From Burkholderiales bacterium (lineage in GTDB: Bacteria > Pseudomonadota > Gammaproteobacteria > Burkholderiales > JAEUOS01), in contig JAEUOR010000080.1 in NCBI GenBank assembly GCA_016790635.1, forward strand, positions 1 to 64,000: DNA of 64,000 nucleotides, written 5' to 3'. The position numbers and the translations under genes were made by a program. Under the pieces are notes generated by a model. The model was given only the letters and a program-made list of their open reading frames with translations. It was not told the origin of the DNA and searched no databases. Below are positions 44,531 to 53,812 of the stretch, in pieces; position 1 is the stretch's first letter; each line of letters starts with the position of its first letter.

Positions 44531-47500
44531 ATGATCGAGGGTCTGATCGGCTGGTCGCTCAAGCAGCGCATCCTGGTCGCCGTGATCGCCGCGGCGCTTT
44601 TCGTCGCGGGAGGATTTGCGACCAAGCGCCTGTCGGTGGACGCGTTTCCGGACGTGACCAATATCCAGGTGCAGGTCGCCACCGAGGCGCCTGGCCGACC
44701 GCCGACGGAGGTAGAGCGCTTCATCACGGTGCCCATCGAGATTGCGATGACGGGCCTGCCGGGCCTGACCGAGATGCGCTCGCTCAATCGCAACGGCATC
44801 TCGGTGGTCACGCTGGTGTTCACCGACAAGACCGATGTGTACTTCGCCCGCCAGCTGGTGCTGGAGCGTCTGATCGAGGCGCGCAGCAACCTTCCGGAGG
44901 GCATTTCCCCGGTACTGGGGGCGGTATCCACCGGGCTGGGGGAGGTCTATCAGTACACGCTGGAAAAGGCGAGCGACCGCGGGCCCGACGGCAAGTTGAA
45001 GGCACTGAGTGCCGAAGAGTTGATGGAGCGCCGCACCGTCCAGGACTGGGTGGTGCGGCCGCTGCTGCGCAGCGTGCCGGGCGTGGCCGAGATCAATTCG
45101 CAAGGTGGCCTCACGCGCCAGTATCAGATCATTGTCAACCCGGACCGCATCCGCTACTACGGGCTGTCGGTCAAGGATGTCTACGGCGCGGTGGCGCGCA
45201 ACAACGCCAACAGTTCCGGCGGCGTGCTGCCAGCGCAGGCCGAGCAGTTCCTCATTCGCGGCACCGGACTGATCGGCTCGCTGGACGATATCCGCAGCAT
45301 CATGCTCAAGGAAGAGCGTGGCACGCCTGTCTATGTCAAGGATGTGGCCGAGGTGCGCTTCGGGCCCGAGGTGCGCCAGGGCGCTCTGATCAAGAACGGC
45401 GAGACCGAGGCGGTCGGCGGCATCATGCAGATGATCCGCGGGGGCAATGCGCGCGAGGTGGTCACGCGCATCAAGACCAAGGTCGCCGAGATCAACGACC
45501 GGCAGATGCTGCCCGACGGGCTCAAGGTCGTTCCCTTCTACGATCGCACCGACCTGGTCAATTCGGCCATGAGCACGGTGGCCAAGGTGCTGGCCGAGGG
45601 CATCATCCTCGTGATCGTGATCCTCTTCATTTTCCTGGGCGACGTGCGCTCGTCGATCATCGTCGTCGCGACTCTGGTGTTGACGCCTTTGCTCACCTTC
45701 ATGGTCATGAACCGCATCGGACTGTCCGCCAACCTGATGTCCCTGGGAGGGCTTGCGATCGCCATCGGGCTCATGGTCGATGGCTCGGTGGTGGTGGTGG
45801 AAAACGCGTTCGCGCGCCTGGGCGATCCGGCCAACAAGGACGAACCCAAGGCACGCGTGATCCTGAAGGCCGCAGCGGAGGTGGGCGAACCGGTGCTCTA
45901 CGGGGTCGGCATCATCATCCTGGTGTTCCTGCCGCTCCTGTCGCTGGAGGGCATGGAAGGCAAGATGTTCGCGCCGCTGGCGCTCACGATCGCGATCGCG
46001 CTGGCCATCTCGCTCCTCCTGTCGTTCACGCTCACGCCCATGCTGTGCTCCTACATGCTCAAGGGCGGGGCCGAACACGACACCTGGCTGCTGCGCAAGC
46101 TCAAGGCCCCTTACCTGCGCATGCTCGATACCTGCGTGCGCCACCCGGTCAAGGTGGTGTCCGCTGCCGTCGCCGCGCTGCTGGCGAGCCTGGCGATCGT
46201 GCCTTTCCTTGGCACCGCGTTCATTCCGACCATGCAGGAGGGTTCGGTCACGCCGGTGATCGTGCGCGTGCCCAAGATCTCCATCGATGAGTCGATCAAG
46301 ATGGAGTCCGAGGCCATGAAGGCGATCATGACCGTGCCCGAGGCAAAGATGGTGGTCTCGCGCCTGGGCCGCGGTGAATCGCCGGCCGACCCGGGACAGC
46401 CGCACGAGTCCGATCCCATCGTCACCTTGAAGCCGCGCGGCGAATGGCGCGACGGGGTGGTCCAGGAGGACATCGCCAACGAGATCCGCGACAAGTTGAA
46501 GTCCCTGCCGGGGGTGGAACTCGCCATCAGCCAGCCGATCGCGGCGCGCGTCGACGAGATGGTCTCGGGCGTGCGTTCGCAGGTCGCCATCAAGTTGTTC
46601 GGTGACGATCTTGCGCAGCTCAAGGAGACGGGCGACGCGATCGCGCGGGTGCTGTCCTCGATTCGCGGTTCCACCGACCTGCGCGTCGAGCGCGTCTCCG
46701 GCCAGGAGTACCTGACCATACGCATCGACCGTTCGGCCATCGCGCGTTACGGCATCAACGTCGAGGACGTCAACAACCTGATCGAGATCGCCGTCAAGGG
46801 GCGCGATGCGACCCTGGTCTACGAAGGCGAGCGCCGCTTCGTCGCCACCGTGCGCTTCCCGGAGAACTACCGCAACAACATCGAAGCCATCTCCAACATC
46901 CTTTTCACCTCGCGCTCGGGCGCCGTGGTGCCGCTCAAGGATCTGGCCGAGATCACGCTCGCCGACGGCCCGGCGCAGGTGTCGCGCGAATCCGCCAAGC
47001 GCAGGCTGGTGATCGGCGCCAACGTGCAGGGTCGCGACCTGGGCGGCTTCGTCGCCGAGGCGCAGGCGAAGATCGCCTCGGAAGTCAAGCTGCCCGAGGG
47101 CTATTACCTCGCCTGGGGCGGCCAGTTCGAGAACATGGAGCGCGCGATGGCGCGCCTGATGGTCATCATCCCGATCACCATCGGTGCGATCTTCTTCCTG
47201 CTCTTCATGCTCTTCAACTCGGTGCGCTATGCGACGCTCGTCATCACGGTCCTGCCGCTGGCCGCCATCGGCGGCATCGTCGGTCTGGCCGTCAGCGGCG
47301 AATACCTGAGCGTGCCGGCCGCGGTCGGCTTCATCAACCTGTGGGGCATCGCCGTCCTCAACGGCGTGGTGCTGGTGAGCTTCATCCGCCAGTTGCGCGA
47401 GCAGGGCATGGACCAGCTGCATGCCATCATCGATGGTTGTACGCACCGCTTCCGGCCGGTCATGATGACAGCCTCGGTGGCGATGCTCGCGCTGATCCCG

Positions 47501-47650
47501 ATGCTGTTTTCGACCGGCCCCGGCTCCGAGGTCACGCGCCCGCTGGCGGTCGTCGTGATCGGCGGCCTGTTCTCCTCGACCGCCCTGACACTGCTGGTGG
47601 TGCCGGTCCTGTATCGCTGGTTCGAGGAGAAGACTGCCAAGGAGGCCTAG
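44531..47650 (+). CDS. heavy-metal RND efflux pump (CzcA/CusA family)
   Basis: A 1,039-residue inner-membrane proton antiporter exporting metal ions through the CzcCB channel. Twelve helices with two large periplasmic loops fit the HME-RND family; 'RPPTEVERFITVPIEIAMTG' and 'NSSGGVLPAQAEQF' are typical. The TM4 proton-relay motif is AIAIGLMVDGSVVVVEN, lacking the DFG Asp of Zn/Co/Cd CzcA and differing from CusA DAA. The motif therefore does not assign the metal with confidence. It follows czcB by 9 nt and precedes a PII-like gene. Confidence 0.92.
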   Translation: MIEGLIGWSLKQRILVAVIAAALFVAGGFATKRLSVDAFPDVTNIQVQVATEAPGRPPTEVERFITVPIEIAMTGLPGLTEMRSLNRNGISVVTLVFTDKTDVYFARQLVLERLIEARSNLPEGISPVLGAVSTGLGEVYQYTLEKASDRGPDGKLKALSAEELMERRTVQDWVVRPLLRSVPGVAEINSQGGLTRQYQIIVNPDRIRYYGLSVKDVYGAVARNNANSSGGVLPAQAEQFLIRGTGLIGSLDDIRSIMLKEERGTPVYVKDVAEVRFGPEVRQGALIKNGETEAVGGIMQMIRGGNAREVVTRIKTKVAEINDRQMLPDGLKVVPFYDRTDLVNSAMSTVAKVLAEGIILVIVILFIFLGDVRSSIIVVATLVLTPLLTFMVMNRIGLSANLMSLGGLAIAIGLMVDGSVVVVENAFARLGDPANKDEPKARVILKAAAEVGEPVLYGVGIIILVFLPLLSLEGMEGKMFAPLALTIAIALAISLLLSFTLTPMLCSYMLKGGAEHDTWLLRKLKAPYLRMLDTCVRHPVKVVSAAVAALLASLAIVPFLGTAFIPTMQEGSVTPVIVRVPKISIDESIKMESEAMKAIMTVPEAKMVVSRLGRGESPADPGQPHESDPIVTLKPRGEWRDGVVQEDIANEIRDKLKSLPGVELAISQPIAARVDEMVSGVRSQVAIKLFGDDLAQLKETGDAIARVLSSIRGSTDLRVERVSGQEYLTIRIDRSAIARYGINVEDVNNLIEIAVKGRDATLVYEGERRFVATVRFPENYRNNIEAISNILFTSRSGAVVPLKDLAEITLADGPAQVSRESAKRRLVIGANVQGRDLGGFVAEAQAKIASEVKLPEGYYLAWGGQFENMERAMARLMVIIPITIGAIFFLLFMLFNSVRYATLVITVLPLAAIGGIVGLAVSGEYLSVPAAVGFINLWGIAVLNGVVLVSFIRQLREQGMDQLHAIIDGCTHRFRPVMMTASVAMLALIPMLFSTGPGSEVTRPLAVVVIGGLFSSTALTLLVVPVLYRWFEEKTAKEA

Positions 47651-47652
47651 TC

Positions 47653-47955
47653 ATGAAGAAGGTGACCGCGATCGTTCGACCCGCCCGTCTGGAGGCGCTG
47701 CGCGGCACGCTGCGACGCCTGCCGGGCTTTCCCGGCATGACCGTGACCTCCTGTGGCGGCATTACCGCTCCCGACCGCCTCGGCGATGCAGCCGATCCGC
47801 TGACCGACTTCACTCCCAAGGTGCGTGTCGAGGTGGTCGCCGAGGACGACGTCGCGCTGCTGGTCGTCGATGCGATCCGCAAGTTTGCCGCGACTGGCCA
47901 GATCGGCGACGGCATCGTCTGGCTGGTTCCAGTCGAGGCGGCCTGGCGCATTTAA
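47653..47955 (+). CDS. PII-like signalling protein linked to metal efflux
   Basis: A 100-residue PII-superfamily protein. 'MKKVTAIVRPARLEALRGTL', 'GMTVTSCGG', 'FTPKVRVEVVAEDD' and 'TGQIGDGIVWLVPVE' follow the GlnB pattern, but the T-loop is short and lacks the uridylylated Tyr. Small PII-like proteins are found next to heavy-metal RND pumps in other proteobacteria; ligand and target are poorly defined. It begins 2 nt after the pump gene. Regulation of the pump by binding is a reasonable guess. Confidence 0.85.
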   Translation: MKKVTAIVRPARLEALRGTLRRLPGFPGMTVTSCGGITAPDRLGDAADPLTDFTPKVRVEVVAEDDVALLVVDAIRKFAATGQIGDGIVWLVPVEAAWRI

Positions 47956-48078
47956 GGGCCCTCCGCGAGGGTATGGGCCGGGCGCCGCGCTGCGGTAAGC
48001 TGGCATCAGCGCGAGCGCGGGACTCAAGCCCCGACCGCGCGTCGTGAGTCTCATCTTGCCCCACCGCGCGACCTGCGC

Positions 48079-49014
48079 ATGAATCTAGATCCCGTCATCC
48101 TGTTCTTCCTCCTGGGCATCGTCGCGCGCCTCGTGCGCTCCGACCTGCGCCTGCCCGAGCCGATCTACGAGGCCTTGTCGGTCTACCTGCTGCTGGCCCT
48201 GGGGTTGAAGGGCGGCATGGAGCTGTCGCGCCATGCGCTCACTACCCTGGTGCCGCAGACCCTGGCAGTCATCGCGCTCGGGTGCGTGCTGCCGCTTGTG
48301 GCCTACGCGCTCCTGCGCGGCCCCGCGCGGCAGGCGCGACCCGACGCCGCCGCCATCGCGGCGCACTACGGTTCGGTCAGCGTGGTCACCTTCGCCGCCG
48401 GGGTCGCGTGGCTGGAAGCGCGCGCCATCCCCTGGGAGCCTTACCTGGCGCTTTTCCTCGCAGTCATGGAGGTGCCGGGCATCGTCGTCGGCGTGTTGCT
48501 CGCGCGCGGGGTGGGCGCCGGTGCCGCGCTGGGGCCGATGCTGCGCGAGGTGCTGGCCGGCAAGAGCGTGCTGCTTCTGATCGGCGGCATCCTGATCGGC
48601 GCGCTGTTGGGGCCCACGGGCATGCAGCCGCTCAAGCCCTGGTTCGTCGACCTCTTCAAGGGGGCCTTGTGCCTCTTCATGCTCGAACTGGGCCTGGTGA
48701 CCGGCCGGCAGTTGGGGCAATTGAAGCGCAGCGGCGCGCGCCTGGCGGTGTTCGCGCTTGTGATCCCGCCGCTTTTCGGCCTGGCTGGCGCCCTCCTGGG
48801 TGCCGCGTTGGGCCTGTCGGTGGGCGGTACCATGCTCCTGGGTGTGCTGGCGGCCAGCGCCTCGTACATCGCCGCGCCCGCCGCCATGCGCGTGGCCGTG
48901 CCCGAGGCCAATCCGGGCCTGTCGCTGCCGATCGTGCTCGGGCTGACCTTTCCCCTCAACGTCTTTGTCGGCCTGGGCCTGTACCATGCCTACGCAATCC
49001 ATCTCGTGAGGTGA
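48079..49014 (+). CDS. sodium-dependent bicarbonate transporter SbtA family
   Basis: A 311-residue membrane protein of the SbtA (DUF897) family with about ten helices in two inverted repeats. 'LDPVILFFLLGIVARLVRSDLRLPEPIYE', 'GLKGGMELSRH' and 'AAHYGSVSVVTFAAG' match the family. SbtA imports HCO3- with Na+ in cyanobacteria and is found in many proteobacteria. The next gene is its PII-like partner, which strengthens the call. It lies 123 nt after the efflux-associated PII gene. No RuBisCO or carboxysome gene is in this window. Confidence 0.9.
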   Translation: MNLDPVILFFLLGIVARLVRSDLRLPEPIYEALSVYLLLALGLKGGMELSRHALTTLVPQTLAVIALGCVLPLVAYALLRGPARQARPDAAAIAAHYGSVSVVTFAAGVAWLEARAIPWEPYLALFLAVMEVPGIVVGVLLARGVGAGAALGPMLREVLAGKSVLLLIGGILIGALLGPTGMQPLKPWFVDLFKGALCLFMLELGLVTGRQLGQLKRSGARLAVFALVIPPLFGLAGALLGAALGLSVGGTMLLGVLAASASYIAAPAAMRVAVPEANPGLSLPIVLGLTFPLNVFVGLGLYHAYAIHLVR

Positions 49015-49017
49015 ATC

Positions 49018-49329
49018 GTGAACAACGCCTGGCATGCGCGCAAACTCCTGACCGTCATCGCCGAGGCGGCGCTGGAGCGCGCGCTGGTGGCAGCGGCCCG
49101 GGCGGCCGGCGCCGGCGGCTACACGGTCTCGGAGGTGCGCGGCGGCGGCAGCGCGGGCGAGCGATCCGGCGAATGGGAAGGCGAGCGCTCGATCGAATTC
49201 CGCGTGGTCTGCGACGACGCCATCGCCGAACACCTGGCGGGATTGATCATGCGCGAGTACGCCGACAACTATTCGCTGGTCCTGTACGTGAGCGATGTCG
49301 GGGTGCGGCGCGGGCAGCGTTTTCCGTAG
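49018..49329 (+). CDS. PII-like bicarbonate-transport regulator SbtB
   Basis: A 103-residue SbtB-type PII-like protein. In cyanobacteria SbtB binds SbtA and adenine nucleotides such as cAMP and AMP to gate transport. The sequence 'KLLTVIAEAALERALVAAARAAGAGGYTVSEVRGGGSAGERSGE' carries the beta-alpha-beta start and the T-loop region; the C-terminal disulfide-containing extension of some cyanobacterial forms is absent. GTG start 3 nt after sbtA. It is convergent with phoR. Confidence 0.88.
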   Translation: MNNAWHARKLLTVIAEAALERALVAAARAAGAGGYTVSEVRGGGSAGERSGEWEGERSIEFRVVCDDAIAEHLAGLIMREYADNYSLVLYVSDVGVRRGQRFP

Positions 49330-49360
49330 CAAGGCCGCATGAATGCGCGCGGCCGCACGC

Positions 49361-50659
49361 TCAGGCGATCCGGCGCGCGGGCAGGATGGCGCGGAAGGTG
49401 CTGCCGCGCCCGACTTCGCTCTCGATCTCCAGACGCCCGTCGTGGCGCGCCAGCGCGTGCTTGACAATCGCCAGTCCCAGGCCGGTGCCGCCGGTTTCGC
49501 GCGAGCGCGACTTGTCGACCCGGTAGAAGCGTTCGGTCAGGCGCGGCACATGCTCCGCGGCGATGCCGGGGCCGTCGTCGCTGACCGTGAACTCCACGCC
49601 GTCGGTGCAGCGCCCGAAGCGCACGTGGACGTGGCCGCCGGGCGGCGTGTGCCGCACCGCGTTGGAGACCAGGTTGGCGAAAGCCGAACGCAGTTCGTCC
49701 ATCGCACCGGTCAGCATGATCGGCTCGGTCCGGATGTCGATGCTGTGCTGCCCGTCCGACAGCGCGCGCGCCTCGTCGCCGATGGCATTGACCAGCGCGT
49801 CGCCGGCGAATTCCTCGTCGCGCCCCGGCGAAAGGCTCGCCTCCAGGCGCGAGAGGGTCAGCAGGTCCTCGATCAGGCGCTGCATGCGCTGGGTCTGGTC
49901 GAGCATGACGCGCTCGATGCCGGCGCGCCGGGATGCATCCAGGTCCGGTTGATCGATGAGTTGTTCCAGGTAGCCGCCCACGACCGTCAGCGGGGTACGC
50001 AATTCGTGCGAGATGTTGGCGATGAAGTCGCGCCGCATGGTCTCGACACGCACGAAGGACGTGATATCTCGCGACACCACCATGCGGCGGGTTTCCTGGT
50101 AGGGCAACAGCTGCACCGACAGCGCGGTCTGCGCGACCGGATCGGTGATGGTGAGCGGCTCGCGGAAGTCGGCACGCATCAGGTACTCGGTGAAGGACGG
50201 CGCGCGCACCAGGTTCAGGACCAGGAAACCGCGGTCGCGATCCAGCTTGAGTCCCAGGTGTTTCTCAGCCGAAGGGTTGCACCACTCGATGAGTCCGCCG
50301 CGGTCGAGGATGACGATGCCGTCCGGCAGCGCGCTGGTGGCCTGGATGAAGCGGTTGAGTTCCTCGGCGACCTGGTCGCGTTGCCTGACTTCGCGGCGGC
50401 GCGCGCGGCGCATCTCGGCGAACACCGTCGACCAGGCGCCGTAGGCGGCCGGCAGTTCCAGCGGCGTCTCGGGATGGTCGGTCTGGTGCACCCAGTCGGC
50501 CACCCGCTTCAGGTAGAAGAGGTGCAGCGAAGTGAGGACTCCGAGTCCGAGCACGCCGACCACCAGACCGGCGACCAGCCCGTAGAAGACATAGGCCAGC
50601 AGCGCCACGAAGGCGATCAGGGCAAAACGCAGGATGACCGGTAACCAGAAGCGGGACAA
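49361..50659 (-). CDS. phoR: phosphate regulon sensor kinase PhoR
   Basis: PhoR controls PhoB according to phosphate supply sensed through Pst/PhoU. This 432-residue protein has two N-terminal membrane helices (about 5-50), a PAS domain (about 105-200), HisKA with His218 (NISHELRTPLTVVGGY) and HATPase boxes NLVSNAVRHTPPGG and GTGLGLAIVKH. It is short on periplasmic sequence, as usual for PhoR. It lies 27 nt after phoB in the phoU-phoB-phoR order. Confidence 0.95.
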   Translation of the reverse strand: MSRFWLPVILRFALIAFVALLAYVFYGLVAGLVVGVLGLGVLTSLHLFYLKRVADWVHQTDHPETPLELPAAYGAWSTVFAEMRRARRREVRQRDQVAEELNRFIQATSALPDGIVILDRGGLIEWCNPSAEKHLGLKLDRDRGFLVLNLVRAPSFTEYLMRADFREPLTITDPVAQTALSVQLLPYQETRRMVVSRDITSFVRVETMRRDFIANISHELRTPLTVVGGYLEQLIDQPDLDASRRAGIERVMLDQTQRMQRLIEDLLTLSRLEASLSPGRDEEFAGDALVNAIGDEARALSDGQHSIDIRTEPIMLTGAMDELRSAFANLVSNAVRHTPPGGHVHVRFGRCTDGVEFTVSDDGPGIAAEHVPRLTERFYRVDKSRSRETGGTGLGLAIVKHALARHDGRLEIESEVGRGSTFRAILPARRIA

Positions 50660-50686
50660 GCGTGGCGGGCGGGAGCGGACGATTCC

Positions 50687-51391
50687 TCAATTATCCACGC
50701 TCGCGCGGGAAAGCCGGTACCCGGCGCCGCGCACGGTCTGCACCAGTCCTTCGGCATCCTGCGCTGCGAGCGCTTTTCGCAATCGCAGGATGTGCACGTC
50801 GACGGTGCGTTCCTCGATGAAGGCATGGTCGCCCCATACCTGGTCGAGCAGTTGCGAGCGGGAGAAGACCCGCTCCGGGTGCGCCGCCAGAAAGCGCAGA
50901 AGCTTGAACTCCGTGGCGCCCATCTCGAGCGCCTTGCCATGCGCGCGCGCCTCGTGGCGCGAGGGATCGACCGTCAGCGGACCATAGACGATGGGTTCGT
51001 CCGCGTGTTCCGGCGCGCGCCGGCGCAGGAGCGCGTTGACGCGGGCCACCAGTTCACGCGGCGAAAACGGCTTGGTGATGTAGTCGTCGGCGCCGGCGTC
51101 GAGCCCGGCGATCTTGTCGGATTCCTCCGCGCGCGCCGTCAGCATGATGATCGGCAGGCTGCGGGTGCGCGCATCGGCGCGCAGCGCGCGCGACAACTGC
51201 ACGCCGGACTCGCCGGGCAGCATCCAGTCGATGATCAGGAGGTCCGGCAGCACTTCGCGCACGGCGTCGAGCGCGGCGCCGACGTCCATGGCGCGCAGGA
51301 TGCGGTAACCCTTGGGGGCCAAGGTGAATTCCAGCAAATCGAGGATCGCCGGCTCGTCCTCGACCAAGAGGATCGTGGTGTCGAGTGGCAT
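50687..51391 (-). CDS. phoB: phosphate regulon response regulator PhoB
   Basis: A 234-residue OmpR-type regulator activating phosphate-starvation genes at Pho boxes. Receiver: Glu11-Asp12, phospho-acceptor Asp55 (IIDWMLPGESG) and Lys in YITKPFSPREL. The winged-helix domain has 'ATEFKLLRFLAAHPERVFSR' and 'ERTVDVHILRLRKAL', characteristic of PhoB. It sits between phoU and phoR. Confidence 0.96.
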   Translation of the reverse strand: MPLDTTILLVEDEPAILDLLEFTLAPKGYRILRAMDVGAALDAVREVLPDLLIIDWMLPGESGVQLSRALRADARTRSLPIIMLTARAEESDKIAGLDAGADDYITKPFSPRELVARVNALLRRRAPEHADEPIVYGPLTVDPSRHEARAHGKALEMGATEFKLLRFLAAHPERVFSRSQLLDQVWGDHAFIEERTVDVHILRLRKALAAQDAEGLVQTVRGAGYRLSRASVDN

Positions 51392-51409
51392 GGTCGAACG
51401 TGTGTCCGC

Positions 51410-52108
51410 TCAGCCGAGCGCGTTTTCCACCGCAGGGTAGGAGTGGCGCACATCCATGCCTTCCGCGACGAACACCACATACTCGGCGATGTTCTTGGCG
51501 TGGTCGCCCACCCGCTCCAGGGCCTTGGCGATCCACACCACGTCGAGCGCGGTGGAGATGGTGCGCGGATCCTCCATCATGAAGGTGATCAGTTCGCGCA
51601 GGATGGAACGGAACTCGCTGTCGATCTGCAAGTCCTTGAGGATGATGCGCTTTGCCGCCTCGGCATCGATGCGAGCAAAGGCGTCCAGCGCGTCCTTCAG
51701 CATGCCCACCGCAATGCCGGCGGCGACATGCACATCGGAGAAGCCGGGCAGCTCGACCATGCCGCGCCCGTGCAGCTGGCGGGCGATGCGGGCGATCTTG
51801 GCGGCCTCGTCGCCGACGCGTTCGAGGTCGGTCACGGCCTTGACCACCGCCATCACCAGGCGCAGGTCGCCCGCGGTCGGCTGGCGGCGGGCGATCACGT
51901 GGTTGCAGCGATTGTCCATCTCCACTTCCAGGGCGTTGACCTTCTCTTCGTTGCGCCGTACCTCCTCGAGCAACTCGAGTTCGCCGCTGCCATAGGCAGC
52001 CAGCGCCTGCCGCACCTGCTGCTCGACCAGCCCGCCCATCTGCAGCATGCGCGTGCGGATTTCCTCCAGGTCGGCGTCGTACTGGGTCGAGATGTGTTCC
52101 TTGTTCAT
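51410..52108 (-). CDS. phoU: phosphate signalling protein PhoU
   Basis: PhoU links the Pst transporter to PhoR and dampens Pho signalling in high phosphate. The 232-residue protein is two repeated three-helix bundles, each with a metal-binding E/DxxxD motif, visible as 'TDLERVGDEAAKIA' and 'KALERVGDHAKNIAEYVVF'. It follows pstB by 20 nt. Start ATG 52108. Confidence 0.96.
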   Translation of the reverse strand: MNKEHISTQYDADLEEIRTRMLQMGGLVEQQVRQALAAYGSGELELLEEVRRNEEKVNALEVEMDNRCNHVIARRQPTAGDLRLVMAVVKAVTDLERVGDEAAKIARIARQLHGRGMVELPGFSDVHVAAGIAVGMLKDALDAFARIDAEAAKRIILKDLQIDSEFRSILRELITFMMEDPRTISTALDVVWIAKALERVGDHAKNIAEYVVFVAEGMDVRHSYPAVENALG

Positions 52109-52128
52109 GGCTGCCTCCGCGCTTCCGG

Positions 52129-52938
52129 TCAGCCGAAGCGGCCGGTGATGTAGTCCTCGGTCGCCCTGACCTTGGGTTTGATGAAGATCTGGTCGGTCTC
52201 GCCGAACTCGATCAGGTCGCCAAGATACATGTAGGCGGTGTAGTCGGATGCGCGCGCGGCCTGTTGCATGTTGTGCGTGACGATCACGACCGTGTATTCC
52301 TTCTTGAGCTCGCCGATCAATTCCTCGATATAGCCGGTCGAGATCGGGTCCAGGGCCGAGCAGGGCTCGTCCATGAGCAGGATCTGCGGGCGGATCGCCA
52401 CCGCACGCGCGATGCACAGGCGCTGCTGCTGTCCGCCCGAGAGGCCATTGCCCGACTGCATCAGCTTGTCCTTGACCTCGTTCCACAACGCGGCCTTGGT
52501 GAGCGCCCATTCGACGCGGTCCTCGAGCACCGAGCGCGGCAGCTTCTCGAAAAGCTTGATGCCGAAGGCGATGTTGTCGAAGATCGACATCGGGAACGGC
52601 GTCGGTTTCTGGAACACCATGCCGATCTGTGCGCGGATCAGGCCGACGTCGCGCTTGGTCGTGAGCAGGTTCTCGCCGTCCATCAGGATCTCGCCTTCAG
52701 CGCGCTGTTCCGGGTAGAGCTCGAACATGCGGTTGAAGGTGCGCAGGAGCGTCGACTTGCCGCAGCCCGACGGGCCGATGAAGGCCGTGACGCGCTTTTC
52801 CGGAATGCGCAGCGTCACGTCCTTCAGGGCGCGAAAACCGCCGTAGAAGAAATTGAGGTTGTTGACCGTCAGCTTGGGCGGCGGGGCGGGGCCGTTGCCG
52901 GTCTTGGCGGCGACTTCGGTGGTGATGGTGGCTGACAT
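52129..52938 (-). CDS. pstB: phosphate ABC transporter ATP-binding protein PstB
   Basis: The ATPase of the high-affinity phosphate importer. Walker A GPSGCGKST at residues 55-63, Q-loop VFQKPTPFPMSI, signature LSGGQQQR, Walker B ILLMDEPCSALD and switch His in VTHNMQQA. Length 269 residues, usual for PstB. Four bases separate it from pstA. Confidence 0.97.
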   Translation of the reverse strand: MSATITTEVAAKTGNGPAPPPKLTVNNLNFFYGGFRALKDVTLRIPEKRVTAFIGPSGCGKSTLLRTFNRMFELYPEQRAEGEILMDGENLLTTKRDVGLIRAQIGMVFQKPTPFPMSIFDNIAFGIKLFEKLPRSVLEDRVEWALTKAALWNEVKDKLMQSGNGLSGGQQQRLCIARAVAIRPQILLMDEPCSALDPISTGYIEELIGELKKEYTVVIVTHNMQQAARASDYTAYMYLGDLIEFGETDQIFIKPKVRATEDYITGRFG

Positions 52939-52942
52939 GGAC

Positions 52943-53812
52943 TCAGTGTTTCTTGGAAAGAATGATGCGCGCGATGATGTTGAGGATCAACACCGCGCCG
53001 GTAATGAGCGCGGCGCCGCCCCAGGCCAGGCGTTGCCAGTCCTCGAACGGACTCATCGCGAACTGGAAGATGACCACCGGCAGGTTGGCCATCGGCGCGT
53101 TCATGTTGGTCGACCAGAACTGGTTGTTGAGCGCCGTGAAGAGCAGCGGCGCGGTCTCGCCCGAAATGCGTGCCACCGCAAGCAGCACCCCGGTAAGGAT
53201 GCCGGCGCGCGCTGCGCGGTAGCAGACCATGGTGACCATCTTCCACATCGGACAGCCGAGCGCGAAGGCCGCTTCGCGCAGCGAGTTGGGCACCAGTTTC
53301 AGCATGTCGTCGGTGGTGCGCACCACCACCGGGATCACGATCAGGGACAGCGCGAACGAGCCGGCCCAGCCGGAAAAATGCTTCATGTGCGCGACGTAGA
53401 TCGTGTAGATGAAGAGCCCGATGATGATCGAAGGCGCCGACAGCAACATGTCGTTCAGGAAGCGGGTCGAGCGTGCCAGCCATGAGCTGCGTCCGTACTC
53501 GGCCAGATAGGTGCCTGCCAGCACGCCGATGGGCGTGCCGATGAGCGTGCCGAAGCCGACCATCATGAGGCTGCCGACGATCGCGTTGGCCAGCCCGCCG
53601 CCCTCGGCGCCCGGCGGCGGCGTCATTTCGAAGAGGATCGAGGGCCGCAGCGCCGCCGCGCCCTCCCACAAGAGGGTGAGCAGGATCCAGACCAGCCAGA
53701 CGATGCCGTAGACCAGCATCGACAGCGAAATGGCCATGAGGATCGCATTGCGCCTGCGGCGCGCGATGTAGATCGGGTTGGACTCCGAGATCGGGCCCGT
53801 CTGCGGGTTCAT
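52943..53812 (-). CDS. pstA: phosphate ABC transporter permease PstA
   Basis: A 289-residue inner-membrane permease with six helices and the EAA loop 'SLREAAFALGCPMWKMVTMVCYR'. 'LNDMLLSAPSIIIGLFIYTIYV' is typical of PstA. Its ATG overlaps the pstC stop (ATGA), so it is translated from the same message. Confidence 0.96.
   Translation of the reverse strand: MNPQTGPISESNPIYIARRRRNAILMAISLSMLVYGIVWLVWILLTLLWEGAAALRPSILFEMTPPPGAEGGGLANAIVGSLMMVGFGTLIGTPIGVLAGTYLAEYGRSSWLARSTRFLNDMLLSAPSIIIGLFIYTIYVAHMKHFSGWAGSFALSLIVIPVVVRTTDDMLKLVPNSLREAAFALGCPMWKMVTMVCYRAARAGILTGVLLAVARISGETAPLLFTALNNQFWSTNMNAPMANLPVVIFQFAMSPFEDWQRLAWGGAALITGAVLILNIIARIILSKKH

Noticed and set aside
44288..47446. A 1,052-codon open frame antisense to the RND pump gene
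   Set aside because: It covers the opposite strand of the RND pump gene, its translation is His/Arg/Gln/Asp-rich low complexity, and it matches no family. It is a product of high-GC codon bias.
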